A stretch of 64,000 nucleotides of DNA from Eshraghiella sp045129695 (lineage in GTDB: Bacteria > Bacillota > Clostridia > Lachnospirales > Lachnospiraceae), in contig JBGVJZ010000035.1 of NCBI GenBank assembly GCA_045129695.1, positions 19,367 to 83,366 of the forward strand. Direction: 5' to 3'. A program made the translations under genes and the position numbers. Below are positions 35,668 through 44,597 of the stretch, piece after piece. Under the pieces are notes generated by a model. The model was not told where the DNA came from. It saw only the letters and a program-made list of their open reading frames with translations, and did no database searches. Position 1 is the stretch's first letter. Every line of letters starts with the position of its first letter.

Positions 35668-36666
35668 TCAGCAAATTCTCGGAAGACCCTCACCTTCAAG
35701 AATGTTCATAACCCTTCTTCCTCCAATCGGAGTCCTGACAATCAAATTTCGCTGCTGCCCCTCATTTGCGGATAATACTTTACCAATAACCGCCGCATTC
35801 TCACCATATGGTGACGATTGAATAATTGACAGTGCTTTTGCTTCATCCTCCGGTGCAACAATTGCCACTAACTTGCCCTCATTGCCCATATACAACGGTT
35901 CAAGTCCCAAAAGTCCACAAAAATCCTTTACCATCGGGTTAACCGGAATTTTTCGTTCCTCTATTTCAAAACAAAATGCTGAATCGTCAGCAAGCTCTTT
36001 TAACACAGTTGCAAGTCCGCCCCTTGTAACATCTCTTAAAGCGTGTACTTCGATATTTTGTTCAATAAGCCTTTTTACCATAACATTAAGAGGCGCGTTA
36101 TCACTTTCAATGGAATTATTAATTTCCATTCTCATACTTTGAATTGCGGCATGGTGATTCCCCATATCGCCCGATACAATAATGGAATCCCCTGATTTAA
36201 TTTTTTTTACTGAAATATCAACACCGGAGTTAACAAAACCTACTCCCGTTGTATTAATATATATTCCGCCATTACCTTCCACAACCTTGGTATCACCGGC
36301 AATTATCTGCACCCCTGCTTCCCTTGCGGTTTCTGCCATTGAATGAGCAATTCTTCTCAAGAGACTTATCTCCAATCCCTCCTGTAAAATAAAACCGCAG
36401 GTTATATACTTAGGCACAGCCCCACGCATGAGAAGGTCATTAACTGTTCCACAGATACTTAATCTTCCGATATCCCCACCCGGAAATTCCAAAGGGGTTA
36501 CAACGAAGCTGTCCGTAGTTACTGCAATTCTGACAGCAGAATCTACCACCGCAGCATCCTCCATCTGTCCTAAGAAAATATCTGAAAATTCTACCGCAAA
36601 AATCTCATTTATCAAATTATTAGTGGCACGTCCGCCACTTCCGTGTTCCATTATTATTCTATCCAT
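35668..36666 (-). CDS. hypE: Hydrogenase maturation protein HypE
   Basis: 332 residues from the ATG at 36666 (TTGGAG upstream). HypE dehydrates the thiocarboxamide on its own C-terminal Cys to thiocyanate, the source of the cyanide ligands of [NiFe] hydrogenase. The N-terminal HGSGGRAT motif and the terminal PRIC with the last-residue Cys are both present. It is co-transcribed with hypF, hypC and hypD and works with them. Confidence 0.96.
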   Translation of the reverse strand: MDRIIMEHGSGGRATNNLINEIFAVEFSDIFLGQMEDAAVVDSAVRIAVTTDSFVVTPLEFPGGDIGRLSICGTVNDLLMRGAVPKYITCGFILQEGLEISLLRRIAHSMAETAREAGVQIIAGDTKVVEGNGGIYINTTGVGFVNSGVDISVKKIKSGDSIIVSGDMGNHHAAIQSMRMEINNSIESDNAPLNVMVKRLIEQNIEVHALRDVTRGGLATVLKELADDSAFCFEIEERKIPVNPMVKDFCGLLGLEPLYMGNEGKLVAIVAPEDEAKALSIIQSSPYGENAAVIGKVLSANEGQQRNLIVRTPIGGRRVMNILEGEGLPRIC

Positions 36667-36678
36667 TATAATCTCCAA

Positions 36679-37743
36679 TCAGATATTTCTATAGCTATGA
36701 TAACAGCTTCCCTCCATTGAAACCATGCAGGCACCCTGAGGACTCTCAGGTGTACATACGGTACCATACAGAGGACAATCCAAAGGCTTTGCCATTCCTG
36801 AAAGAATATCTCCGCAGCGGCACGCTCTGTTAATATGGATATCCTCGTTGAGTCCTACACTTCCGGCATCATATACTGCATACTCATCTCTCAATATAAG
36901 TCCGGAATTTCTTACATTTCCCATTCCGCGCCACACACAGTCACAGCCGGCAAAATACTTATGTATCTTGTCCTGTGCAATAAGATTTCCTGTATTATTT
37001 ACTACTGACGGATAATAATTCTCAACATCATATCTTCCGTCAGTACACATTTTAACTAATCCGTATATTGCGGCTATAAGCTCTCTGTCCTCAAAACCCG
37101 AGACAGAAAAAGGTATTTCAAATTTCTTTGCAATCGGTTTAAAAACATCACTCCCCATGACTGCACACACATGTCCCGGTGCAATAAAACCATCAATCCG
37201 TCTTTCCTTATTTCCGGCCCTTTGAGATATAAGAGTTTCAATAACCGCCGGCATTGTTTTAATTGCAGTCAGTAATCGGACATTGATAATCTGTTTCTTA
37301 ATTATCTCTTCAATCAAAAGTGCGTATACCGGTGCCGTAGTCTCAAATCCCACAGCGGCAAACACATACTGCTCCTGCGGATTGTTTAACGCAAGCTTTA
37401 ATGTATCCATAGGTGAATATACCATTACAACCTTTGTTCCCATACTTCTTGACTGTCCAAGACTCATTCTGCTGCCCGGCACACGCATTAAATCCCCAAA
37501 GGTAACAATCGTACAATTCTCCTCCAAAGCAAGCTTAATCAGTCGGTCAATATATGCAGTCGGTGTGACACATACAGGGCAGCCGGGACCGCTTATAAGG
37601 TTAAGCTTTTCTGAAACCATTCCACGTATGCCGTATTTACTGATTGCAGCAGTATGGCTTCCGCACACCTCCATCAGGTTAAGCTCTCTGCCGTTATATT
37701 CTTTAAGTTGTTTTATCACATTCTCAAGCTTCATCATCCGCAC
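36679..37743 (-). CDS. hypD: Hydrogenase maturation protein HypD
   Basis: 354 residues. HypD is the [4Fe-4S] scaffold on which the Fe(CN)2CO unit is assembled with HypC. Conserved Cys motifs are seen in EVCGSHTA, GPGCPVCVTP and the late CRCGDILSGM and GACMVS segments. The likely start is GTG at 37743 inside hypC (GGA 8 nt upstream); ATG codons at 37737 and 37734 are alternatives. The 20-nt overlap with hypC implies coupling. Confidence 0.95.
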   Translation of the reverse strand: MRMMKLENVIKQLKEYNGRELNLMEVCGSHTAAISKYGIRGMVSEKLNLISGPGCPVCVTPTAYIDRLIKLALEENCTIVTFGDLMRVPGSRMSLGQSRSMGTKVVMVYSPMDTLKLALNNPQEQYVFAAVGFETTAPVYALLIEEIIKKQIINVRLLTAIKTMPAVIETLISQRAGNKERRIDGFIAPGHVCAVMGSDVFKPIAKKFEIPFSVSGFEDRELIAAIYGLVKMCTDGRYDVENYYPSVVNNTGNLIAQDKIHKYFAGCDCVWRGMGNVRNSGLILRDEYAVYDAGSVGLNEDIHINRACRCGDILSGMAKPLDCPLYGTVCTPESPQGACMVSMEGSCYHSYRNI

Positions 37744-37936
37744 CCATTAATTCCAAAATTTCCAATGCATCGCCCTTACTAAGCTTCTGAATGATACATC
37801 CGGCATGTACAAGTACATACTCCCCCGCCTTAACATCAACAAGTCCTCTGTATGCATTTACCATATTTCCTGAAAAATCCACTGTTGCCGTGGCATCATT
37901 TACCTCGACCACCACTCCCGGCATTGCAATACACAT
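37724..37936 (-). CDS. hypC: Hydrogenase maturation chaperone HypC
   Basis: 70 residues starting MCIAMPG: the Cys2 that binds iron is exposed after Met removal. The small beta-barrel (VDFSGN, GEYVLVHAG, AGCIIQKLS) is typical. It shuttles the Fe(CN)2CO unit from HypD to the hydrogenase large subunit, here probably EchE. It lies 14 nt behind hypF. Confidence 0.95.
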   Translation of the reverse strand: MCIAMPGVVVEVNDATATVDFSGNMVNAYRGLVDVKAGEYVLVHAGCIIQKLSKGDALEILELMGADDEA

Positions 37937-37950
37937 ATGCTCACCTCCGC

Positions 37951-40263
37951 TTATTTAAGATTATCTTCCCTGTCAGACAAAGACTTGCCTGCAAGAAATG
38001 CCTGTCCAAGACACAATCCGCCATCACCGGATGGCACCTGCTCATTAATATACCATTTAAGACTCTTTTCGGCAAATTTTACAGCCAATTCTTCCACGAG
38101 TATTCTGTTCAAAAATGTACCGCCGGATAAAGCAATTGCCACACCCGACAAATTGTATTTATCAATTATTCTGCCGCAGACACTAATTATCCAATCCGCT
38201 ACTGCGATAATAAATCCTCTCGCAAGCTGCGGTACAGGAATTTCCCGCTCCAATGCATTAAAAATATCAATGAACAAATTTTCTGTATCTCCGATTAATT
38301 CCGTCCCTTCAATTGTTTTGATTGTCATCGGGTAAAAAGACTCCGACAGTGACGCTGCATATTCCAGTTCAATTGCAGCCTCACCCTCATATGAGCTGTA
38401 TAAACATATTCCGAGAAACGCACTTACCGCATCAAATAACCTTCCCATTGAACATGATTTAATCTGATTAATATTGCAGTTAATTGCTTTAGAAACCAAC
38501 TCATATCTGTCTATTTCAACATGTTCCGTATTCAGAAGCATATTCCTTGTATTCTCACTAAAAGAATTAATATATCCGTACAAAATACTTTCAGCATTAC
38601 GGCTTCCCTCATTACCGCCCAAAAGTGCCACAGACTTCAGGTGTGCGACTCTGTGAAATTCACTGTTATATATAAAAAATTCACTGCCCCACACATTGCC
38701 GTCATCACCATAACCTGTTCCGTCAAAAGCAATTCCGATAATATTACACTGCAACTCATGCTCAGCAATCACTGAAGCAATATGCGCTTTATGATGTTGG
38801 ATTCTGTAATCAGCTCTTTCTGCAACCTGCGCCGACAAATATTTCGGGTGCAAATCCACAGCATTAATCTTAGGTTCAAACCCAAAAAGCTTCTGCATTC
38901 TTATGTTTTCTTTATTATATTCTTTGAGGCAGCTCTCCTCCTCCAAATCGCCAAACTGCTGACTCAGATAGGCTCTTCCCTCATCCGTATAGCAGAATAC
39001 GGATTTCAAATCACCTCCGGCAGCATGAATTCCTGCCCCGACAAAAGCTTTAACAGGCTCCGGTACAAAGCCTCTTGCCCTCCTAATCATCTGTCTTCTT
39101 CCTGCCACCATTCTGACAACTGAATCATCAAGCGGCGTGATTATACCCCGGTTATGGGACAAAATTCCGCATATGTCCCGGTTATCCAACCTCTCCAGTC
39201 TTTCAGAAATCCATTTCTCAATCAAGTCGTTATCTGTAATGATAAGTCCACCGGATATATTCGCACTTGTCATCACAAGATTACCCAAGGCCCTGGCAAG
39301 CATTATCTGAACCGGATTAGAAGGCAGCATACAACCAACCTCAGGACTGTTCACACACACGCCATGTTCAAATTGTCTGCCATCTTCTCTATGCTTCAAT
39401 AACACAATCGGGCGCGCCTTGGATAGCAGCTCCTGCTCCTCCTGCAAATCCACATAACAATATTCTCTTATTGTATCAACATCGTGAAACATAACCGCAA
39501 ACGGCTTTCCTTCCCTTGCCTTAAGTTCTCTTAATGTGTTTACGGCATTGGAATTATCAGGCAGACAGGTCAAATGATAGCCGCCAATATCTTTTATTGC
39601 TGCTATTCCACCATTTTGCAGATGTACAACCACCTTCTCAATACAATCTATATCAGTCCTGCCATCAAAATTAATTACACCTCTTTCAGAATTCCCTGCA
39701 ACACTCCAGTTAAGCTTCGGACCACAGTAATGACAGCCGATTGTTTGGGCATAATGACGCATTCCTCCATTATAATCATGCGTACATTCGTTACACATAT
39801 TAAAGTCCTTCATTACGGTATTACACCTGTCATACGGAAGCCCGTCAATTATACTGTATCTTGGTCCACAGGAAGTACAGCTTATAAAAGGATGTCTGTA
39901 TCTTCGGTTTGCGACATCCGCTAATTCAGCCGCGCATTTGTCACAGGTCGGCAAATCAGGCGGAATATAAGGAATCTCAGGCTGGGGGCACAGATTACTG
40001 TCCTCAATTACAAAATCATGAAATTTCCTCAATGCTGACTTTTCCGCCTCAAGCTTCATAACCTTCGAGCCAATCGGTCCGGCTGCCAGTTCCGCCTTAA
40101 AGTGCAGCAAATCATCCGGATTTCCTGTTGCCATTATGGTAACAATTCCCTGTGTATTCCTGACCCATCCTTTAATATTATACAGTTGTGCACGCTCTGC
40201 CACAAAGGGACGATAGCCCACACCCTGTACCAGACCGCTTATTCTAATAAATTCCGTAATCAA
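37951..40263 (-). CDS. hypF: Hydrogenase maturation carbamoyltransferase HypF
   Basis: 770 residues. HypF moves the carbamoyl group of carbamoyl phosphate onto HypE. Domains in order: acylphosphatase (VQGVGYRPF, residues 1-90), two zinc-finger pairs (CDKCAAEL, CTSCGPRYS; CNECTHDY, CHYCGP, about 105-185), a YrdC-like nucleotide domain (about 200-380) and a Kae1-like domain with HHKAHIASVIAEH (from about 400). The start is TTG at 40263 with AGAGGG 7 nt upstream. Confidence 0.95.
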   Translation of the reverse strand: MITEFIRISGLVQGVGYRPFVAERAQLYNIKGWVRNTQGIVTIMATGNPDDLLHFKAELAAGPIGSKVMKLEAEKSALRKFHDFVIEDSNLCPQPEIPYIPPDLPTCDKCAAELADVANRRYRHPFISCTSCGPRYSIIDGLPYDRCNTVMKDFNMCNECTHDYNGGMRHYAQTIGCHYCGPKLNWSVAGNSERGVINFDGRTDIDCIEKVVVHLQNGGIAAIKDIGGYHLTCLPDNSNAVNTLRELKAREGKPFAVMFHDVDTIREYCYVDLQEEQELLSKARPIVLLKHREDGRQFEHGVCVNSPEVGCMLPSNPVQIMLARALGNLVMTSANISGGLIITDNDLIEKWISERLERLDNRDICGILSHNRGIITPLDDSVVRMVAGRRQMIRRARGFVPEPVKAFVGAGIHAAGGDLKSVFCYTDEGRAYLSQQFGDLEEESCLKEYNKENIRMQKLFGFEPKINAVDLHPKYLSAQVAERADYRIQHHKAHIASVIAEHELQCNIIGIAFDGTGYGDDGNVWGSEFFIYNSEFHRVAHLKSVALLGGNEGSRNAESILYGYINSFSENTRNMLLNTEHVEIDRYELVSKAINCNINQIKSCSMGRLFDAVSAFLGICLYSSYEGEAAIELEYAASLSESFYPMTIKTIEGTELIGDTENLFIDIFNALEREIPVPQLARGFIIAVADWIISVCGRIIDKYNLSGVAIALSGGTFLNRILVEELAVKFAEKSLKWYINEQVPSGDGGLCLGQAFLAGKSLSDREDNLK

Positions 40264-40395
40264 AATATGCCCTCTTCCATTTAATTGAATTGATTTAATT
40301 ATAACATTTTTCTCTTGTATTTTCCTTAAAAAGATTATACAATGTCATAAATTATTTTTTTACATATACAGGCTATTTTCAGGAGGAATTTTGTT

Positions 40396-41343
40396 ATGAA
40401 AACTAAAATTTACATTGACGGTAGTGAAGGAACTACCGGATTAAGAATAAATGAGCGTTTTCAGGGTCGTGATGATATAGAAATCCTCACAATACCAAGC
40501 GAGCTTAGAAAGGATTTAAATGAAAGGAAAAAATACATAAATGCATCAGACATTACATTCTTATGTCTTCCTGACGCAGCTGCAATTGAAGCAGTTTCTC
40601 TTGTAGAAAATGAAAATGTAAGAATTATTGATGCTTCAACCGCACACAGAACCGAAACAGGCTGGGCTTATGGTTTCCCTGAATTATCAGCCGGTCACAG
40701 AGAAGCAATTGTTTCCGGAAAGCGAATTGCTGTTCCGGGCTGTTATGCATCCGGATTTGTTTCATTAGTATATCCTTTAGTAGCGGGTGAAATACTCCCG
40801 ACTGATTACCCGGTAAGCAGCTTTGCTTTGTCAGGCTACAGCGGAGCAGGTAAGAAAACAATCGCCATATATGAAAGCGGGGACCGACCTAAGGAATTTG
40901 CTTCAGGAAGAGAATACGCCTTGACACAGCAGCACAAGCATTTAAAAGAGATGAAAAAAATTACGGGCTTAGAGAGAACTCCTCTGTTCTCCCCTATCAT
41001 TGATGATTATTACAGCGGTATGGTCGTATCCGTTCCATTATATGCTGATATGCTTTCAAAGACAATGACACCTGAGACTTTGTTGGAATATTATAAGGAA
41101 TTTTATAACGGTAAACCATTTATCAAAGTAAGCGAAGCAGACGATGAAGTTGCTGCAAGCGGTTTTATTGCAGGCAACGGCTTATCAGGCTGGGACGGTT
41201 TGAAAATTTATGTGACAGGCAATGAAGAACGAATCGTAGTGTCTTCACAATTTGACAATCTCGGAAAAGGTGCTTCCGGTGCCGCTATCCAGTGCATGAA
41301 TATTATGCTTGGTTGTGATGAAGCCAAGGGCTTGAATTTATAA
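40396..41343 (+). CDS. argC: N-acetyl-gamma-glutamyl-phosphate reductase (short type)
   Basis: 315 residues. It reduces N-acetylglutamyl phosphate to the semialdehyde in arginine synthesis. The NADP-binding start is IYIDGSEGTTGLRI and the catalytic Cys is in AVPGCYASGF. The length fits the shorter ArgC class (about 310) rather than the 345-residue one. AGGAGG stands before the ATG. It is the only + strand gene between hypF and the ech operon; no other arg gene is near. Confidence 0.93.
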   Translation: MKTKIYIDGSEGTTGLRINERFQGRDDIEILTIPSELRKDLNERKKYINASDITFLCLPDAAAIEAVSLVENENVRIIDASTAHRTETGWAYGFPELSAGHREAIVSGKRIAVPGCYASGFVSLVYPLVAGEILPTDYPVSSFALSGYSGAGKKTIAIYESGDRPKEFASGREYALTQQHKHLKEMKKITGLERTPLFSPIIDDYYSGMVVSVPLYADMLSKTMTPETLLEYYKEFYNGKPFIKVSEADDEVAASGFIAGNGLSGWDGLKIYVTGNEERIVVSSQFDNLGKGASGAAIQCMNIMLGCDEAKGLNL

Positions 41344-41400
41344 TTTGACCTATCTCAAATTTATGTAATAATTTCAGGCTGACAGCATCCTTAAATGATT

Positions 41401-41434
41401 AAATGGGAAGTCCCGGTAACGGGCCTTCCCATTT
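41401..41434. terminator. Bidirectional terminator between argC and the ech operon
   Basis: A stem AAATGGGAAG..CCCG / CGGG..CTTCCCATTT with loop GTAA has A/T runs on both sides, serving convergent argC and echF. Confidence 0.85.
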
Positions 41435-41440
41435 TAAAAT

Positions 41441-41827
41441 CTATTCGTTCTCTACAGGTTTAGCCGCCGGTTTCGCCGGTATCTGCACCGTAACATGAAC
41501 CGTCTCCTCAAACTTCTCGCTTCCGGGCTCCTGATACCCCGGTACAAGTGCAAGACATTTCTTCGGACATTTTTCCGAACAATAACCACACTGAATACAA
41601 TCAAACCGGTTAATTGTCCACGCTCCTGCCTCGCGATTAACCTTAATCGCTCCCGGCGGACAGCTTCTCATACACATTCCGCAAAGAATGCAAGCCTCTG
41701 CATCCAGTTCAATATGTCCCCTTGTTCTTTCCGGATATTCTCTTGGCACAGCAGGATAAGAGATAGTTGCCGGTTTTGAAAACAAATTTTTAATTGCCTG
41801 ACCGGCAAAAGTCATAATTGATGCCAT
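41441..41827 (-). CDS. echF: Ech hydrogenase ferredoxin-like subunit EchF
   Basis: 128 residues. It carries electrons from ferredoxin toward the catalytic subunits. Two [4Fe-4S] motifs are clear: CILCGMCMRSCPPGA and CIQCGYCSEKCPKKC. The C-terminus is a Pro/Ala/Lys tail. It is the last gene of the ech operon, 11 nt behind echE, and is related to NuoI of complex I. Confidence 0.92.
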   Translation of the reverse strand: MASIMTFAGQAIKNLFSKPATISYPAVPREYPERTRGHIELDAEACILCGMCMRSCPPGAIKVNREAGAWTINRFDCIQCGYCSEKCPKKCLALVPGYQEPGSEKFEETVHVTVQIPAKPAAKPVENE

Positions 41828-41838
41828 AGCTTACCTCC

Positions 41839-42918
41839 TTATCTCTCTGTACAGCTGACGCATGGATCAATTGTAAGTATTAAAAGCGGAACATCACCAT
41901 ACTGGCAGCCCTTAAGAATCTGTAACAATGAAGGCAGATTGGCAAAAGTAGGTGTCCTTACACGCATTCTGTCCAGAAACAGACTTCCATTAGCTCTTAC
42001 ATAGTAAAACGCCTCACCTCTTGGCTGCTCCATACGAATGAAAGCTTCACCATTCGGTAAACCTTTAACAGCTGTTGATATCTCGCCATCAGGAATTTTG
42101 GACACTGCCTGACGAATTAAATCCACAGACTGGAAAATTTCACCAATTCTCACCTCGCATCTTGCATAGCTGTCACAGGCATTACTGATAATAGGCTCAA
42201 AATCGAGGTTGGCATAAGCCTCATAACCTGTTTTACGCATATCAATTGCTATTCCGCTGGCTCTCATCATCGGTCCACATGCACCCCTTCTGATTGCGTC
42301 CTCTTTAGAAAGAATACCAACATCCACAAGGCGGCTTCTTACTGTATAATCCTTAAGAAATACAGATGTTGTAGCTTTAAGCTCCTTCTCCATATCATTA
42401 AGTGTCTGAACAAAAGACGCAAGCATGTCAGCCGGCATATCCTTCAATACTCCGCCAATCTTATTAACAGAGAAAATGACTCTTCCTCCTGTAGAAATTT
42501 CAAACATATCGAGAATCTTCTCACGAAGCCTCCATGACTGCATAAATAATGCTTCAAAACCAAATGCATCTGCAAGCAGACCAAGCCACAGAAGATGGCT
42601 GTGCAGTCTTGACATCTCGCACCAGATTGTACGGAGGTACTTGGCTCTCTCCGGAACAGCTACATTCATAATCTGCTCAACAGCATTACAATATCCCATT
42701 CCATGCATATATGAGCAGATTCCACAAACACGTTCCGCAACATATACCATTTCATTAAAATTCTTTTTCTTAACAAGACTTTCAAGACCTCTGTGAACAT
42801 ATCCGATAGAAGGAACAGCCTCAACAACCTTCTCATCCTCCAGAACCAAATCAAGATGAATAGGCTCCGGGAGAACCGGATGCTGTGGTCCGAAAGGTAC
42901 AACACTTCTCTTAGCCAT
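41839..42918 (-). CDS. echE: Ech [NiFe] hydrogenase large subunit EchE
   Basis: 359 residues, NuoD-like. It holds the NiFe active site: the N-terminal pair is RVCGICSYMH and the C-terminal pair is DPCVSC. The protein ends TER directly after the second pair, so there is no cleavable C-terminal tail and no hydrogenase-specific endopeptidase would be needed. This is known for some energy-converting hydrogenases. Its start overlaps the echD stop by 1 nt. Confidence 0.95.
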   Translation of the reverse strand: MAKRSVVPFGPQHPVLPEPIHLDLVLEDEKVVEAVPSIGYVHRGLESLVKKKNFNEMVYVAERVCGICSYMHGMGYCNAVEQIMNVAVPERAKYLRTIWCEMSRLHSHLLWLGLLADAFGFEALFMQSWRLREKILDMFEISTGGRVIFSVNKIGGVLKDMPADMLASFVQTLNDMEKELKATTSVFLKDYTVRSRLVDVGILSKEDAIRRGACGPMMRASGIAIDMRKTGYEAYANLDFEPIISNACDSYARCEVRIGEIFQSVDLIRQAVSKIPDGEISTAVKGLPNGEAFIRMEQPRGEAFYYVRANGSLFLDRMRVRTPTFANLPSLLQILKGCQYGDVPLLILTIDPCVSCTER

Positions 42919-43277
42919 TATTTTGCCTCCTTTGGTACAAAAGGTGTCTCTTCGTCAATCCGATATAATTTATCATGTAAGTCAAGCTTCATATGTGTAA
43001 CCTGAAGTCCGAAAAGCTCCTTCATCTCATTCTCATAAAAAACTGCCGAGCGGTATACACGTGAAATACTTGCTACTGAATCATCCTTATCAATCACAAG
43101 ACGAAAATGCTCAATATCATAATCCTTTGCAAAAGAATAGCTGATTTCATAAGTCTCATTTACATAAGAACAGCAAATCTGTGCAAGGCGCCAGTTATCG
43201 TTCTTTTTCTCCATAATTACAGGGAGAAGGTCCTCTTTTTCAATTTTGAAAATATTATTACCCAAAGCTTCCATCAC
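42918..43277 (-). CDS. echD: Ech hydrogenase subunit EchD (NuoC-like)
   Basis: 119 residues, related to the 30-kDa subunit of complex I, with no cofactor of its own (VYRSAVFYENEMKELFGLQV is the NuoC-type signature). It bridges the catalytic subunits. It overlaps echC by 4 nt and echE by 1 nt, which fits tightly coupled synthesis of complex subunits. Confidence 0.9.
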   Translation of the reverse strand: MMEALGNNIFKIEKEDLLPVIMEKKNDNWRLAQICCSYVNETYEISYSFAKDYDIEHFRLVIDKDDSVASISRVYRSAVFYENEMKELFGLQVTHMKLDLHDKLYRIDEETPFVPKEAK

Positions 43278-43705
43278 TTCTTTTCTCCCTTCTTAACCTT
43301 ATCCTTAAAAAGAGCTACAGCCTTAACAACACCGTCAATAATTGACTCCGGTCTGGCCGCACAGCCCGGTACATAGATATCCACAGGAATAACTGTGTCT
43401 GCTCCGCCTTTAATGTTATAGCATTCCTTAAAAATTCCACCTGTACAGGCACATGTACCAACCGCCACTACAACCTTTGGCGCCGGAATCTGTGAATAAA
43501 TCTGCTTCACAACCTCTTCGTTCTGACTGTTAATTCCGCCTGTTACAAGAAAAATATCCGCATGCATCGGATTTCCCGTATTAATTACGCCAAAACGCTC
43601 TACGTCATATACAGGGGTAGTACATGCAAGCACTTCAATATCACAACCATTGCAGCTTGAGCCATCATAATGGAGAAGCCATGGTGATTTCTCTAAACTT
43701 TTCAT
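43274..43705 (-). CDS. echC: Ech hydrogenase small subunit EchC (NuoB-like)
   Basis: 143 residues. It holds the [4Fe-4S] cluster next to the NiFe site. The four cysteines are in SSCNGCDIE (two), VGTCACTGG and VPGCAARPE, the pattern of NuoB and of group 4 hydrogenases. The start is ATG at 43705 with a nearby AGGAGG-like site. It follows echB by 10 nt. Confidence 0.95.
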   Translation of the reverse strand: MKSLEKSPWLLHYDGSSCNGCDIEVLACTTPVYDVERFGVINTGNPMHADIFLVTGGINSQNEEVVKQIYSQIPAPKVVVAVGTCACTGGIFKECYNIKGGADTVIPVDIYVPGCAARPESIIDGVVKAVALFKDKVKKGEKK

Positions 43706-43715
43706 ATTCTGCCTC

Positions 43716-44597
43716 CTAACGTGATTTCAGCAGTTCAAGAATAAACAGATTCAAACCGCCGGTAACCATTGTAACTGCCCACGCCATCTTAAGCATCGTC
43801 TGCCATTTTACACGCGCCGATGTATTATCAATAAGAATCTCAACAAAATATACCACAAGTACTGCAATAACAGCCACCACAAAGCTCAACCTATCGGAAT
43901 TAATGAAGAACAGTGCAACCACACCAAGCAGAAACACATTCTCATACCATTCGGCAATTGTTGTCATAGCATATTCAATTCCAATCATTTCAGTAGTAAC
44001 ACCCTTTACAACCTCCTGATGTGCATGGTGGGAGGTACTTAAATCAAATGGAGATTTACGGAATTTGATTGTAAGAATAAACACGAATCCGATAAAAAAC
44101 CCCGGTGTGTATATAATTGTAGGTGCATCTGCTTTAATAATCTCTGCAACATTAAAGGTTCCTGTTGCGAGAAAAAAACCAACTGCTGTAAGTAACACCA
44201 TTGGCTCATATGCCATCATCTGTATCATCTCACGATGTGAACCGATTGTACTAAACGGCGAATGTGTTGAAGTAGACGCAAGTATCAGAAACATTGCCGC
44301 CGTTGACAATGAGAAGAAGCACATCAGCATATCAAAACCACCGAAAAACAATGCTCCTGATAAAAGCACAAAAAATAAATACGACATTACCATCAGGGTC
44401 TGAAACTTATTCATAACTAAAAGCTGTTTATGAAAAAGTTTTGATACGTCATAAAAAGGCTGCAATACAGACGGCCCCTTTCTGCCCTGCATTCTCGCAG
44501 ATATCTTACGGTCAAACCCTTCTAAAAGTCCGCCAATAAAAGGTGCGGCAATAACGAAAGCCGCCATACAAATAAGTCTTATAACATATTCACTCAT
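43716..44597 (-). CDS. echB: Ech hydrogenase membrane subunit EchB (NuoH-like)
   Basis: 293 residues with about eight membrane helices. The loop KISARMQGRKGPSVLQPFYD is the NuoH/HycD signature that anchors the hydrophilic arm. It links electron flow to ion movement in the antiporter-like EchA. Its ATG overlaps the echA stop (TAATG). Confidence 0.94.
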   Translation of the reverse strand: MSEYVIRLICMAAFVIAAPFIGGLLEGFDRKISARMQGRKGPSVLQPFYDVSKLFHKQLLVMNKFQTLMVMSYLFFVLLSGALFFGGFDMLMCFFSLSTAAMFLILASTSTHSPFSTIGSHREMIQMMAYEPMVLLTAVGFFLATGTFNVAEIIKADAPTIIYTPGFFIGFVFILTIKFRKSPFDLSTSHHAHQEVVKGVTTEMIGIEYAMTTIAEWYENVFLLGVVALFFINSDRLSFVVAVIAVLVVYFVEILIDNTSARVKWQTMLKMAWAVTMVTGGLNLFILELLKSR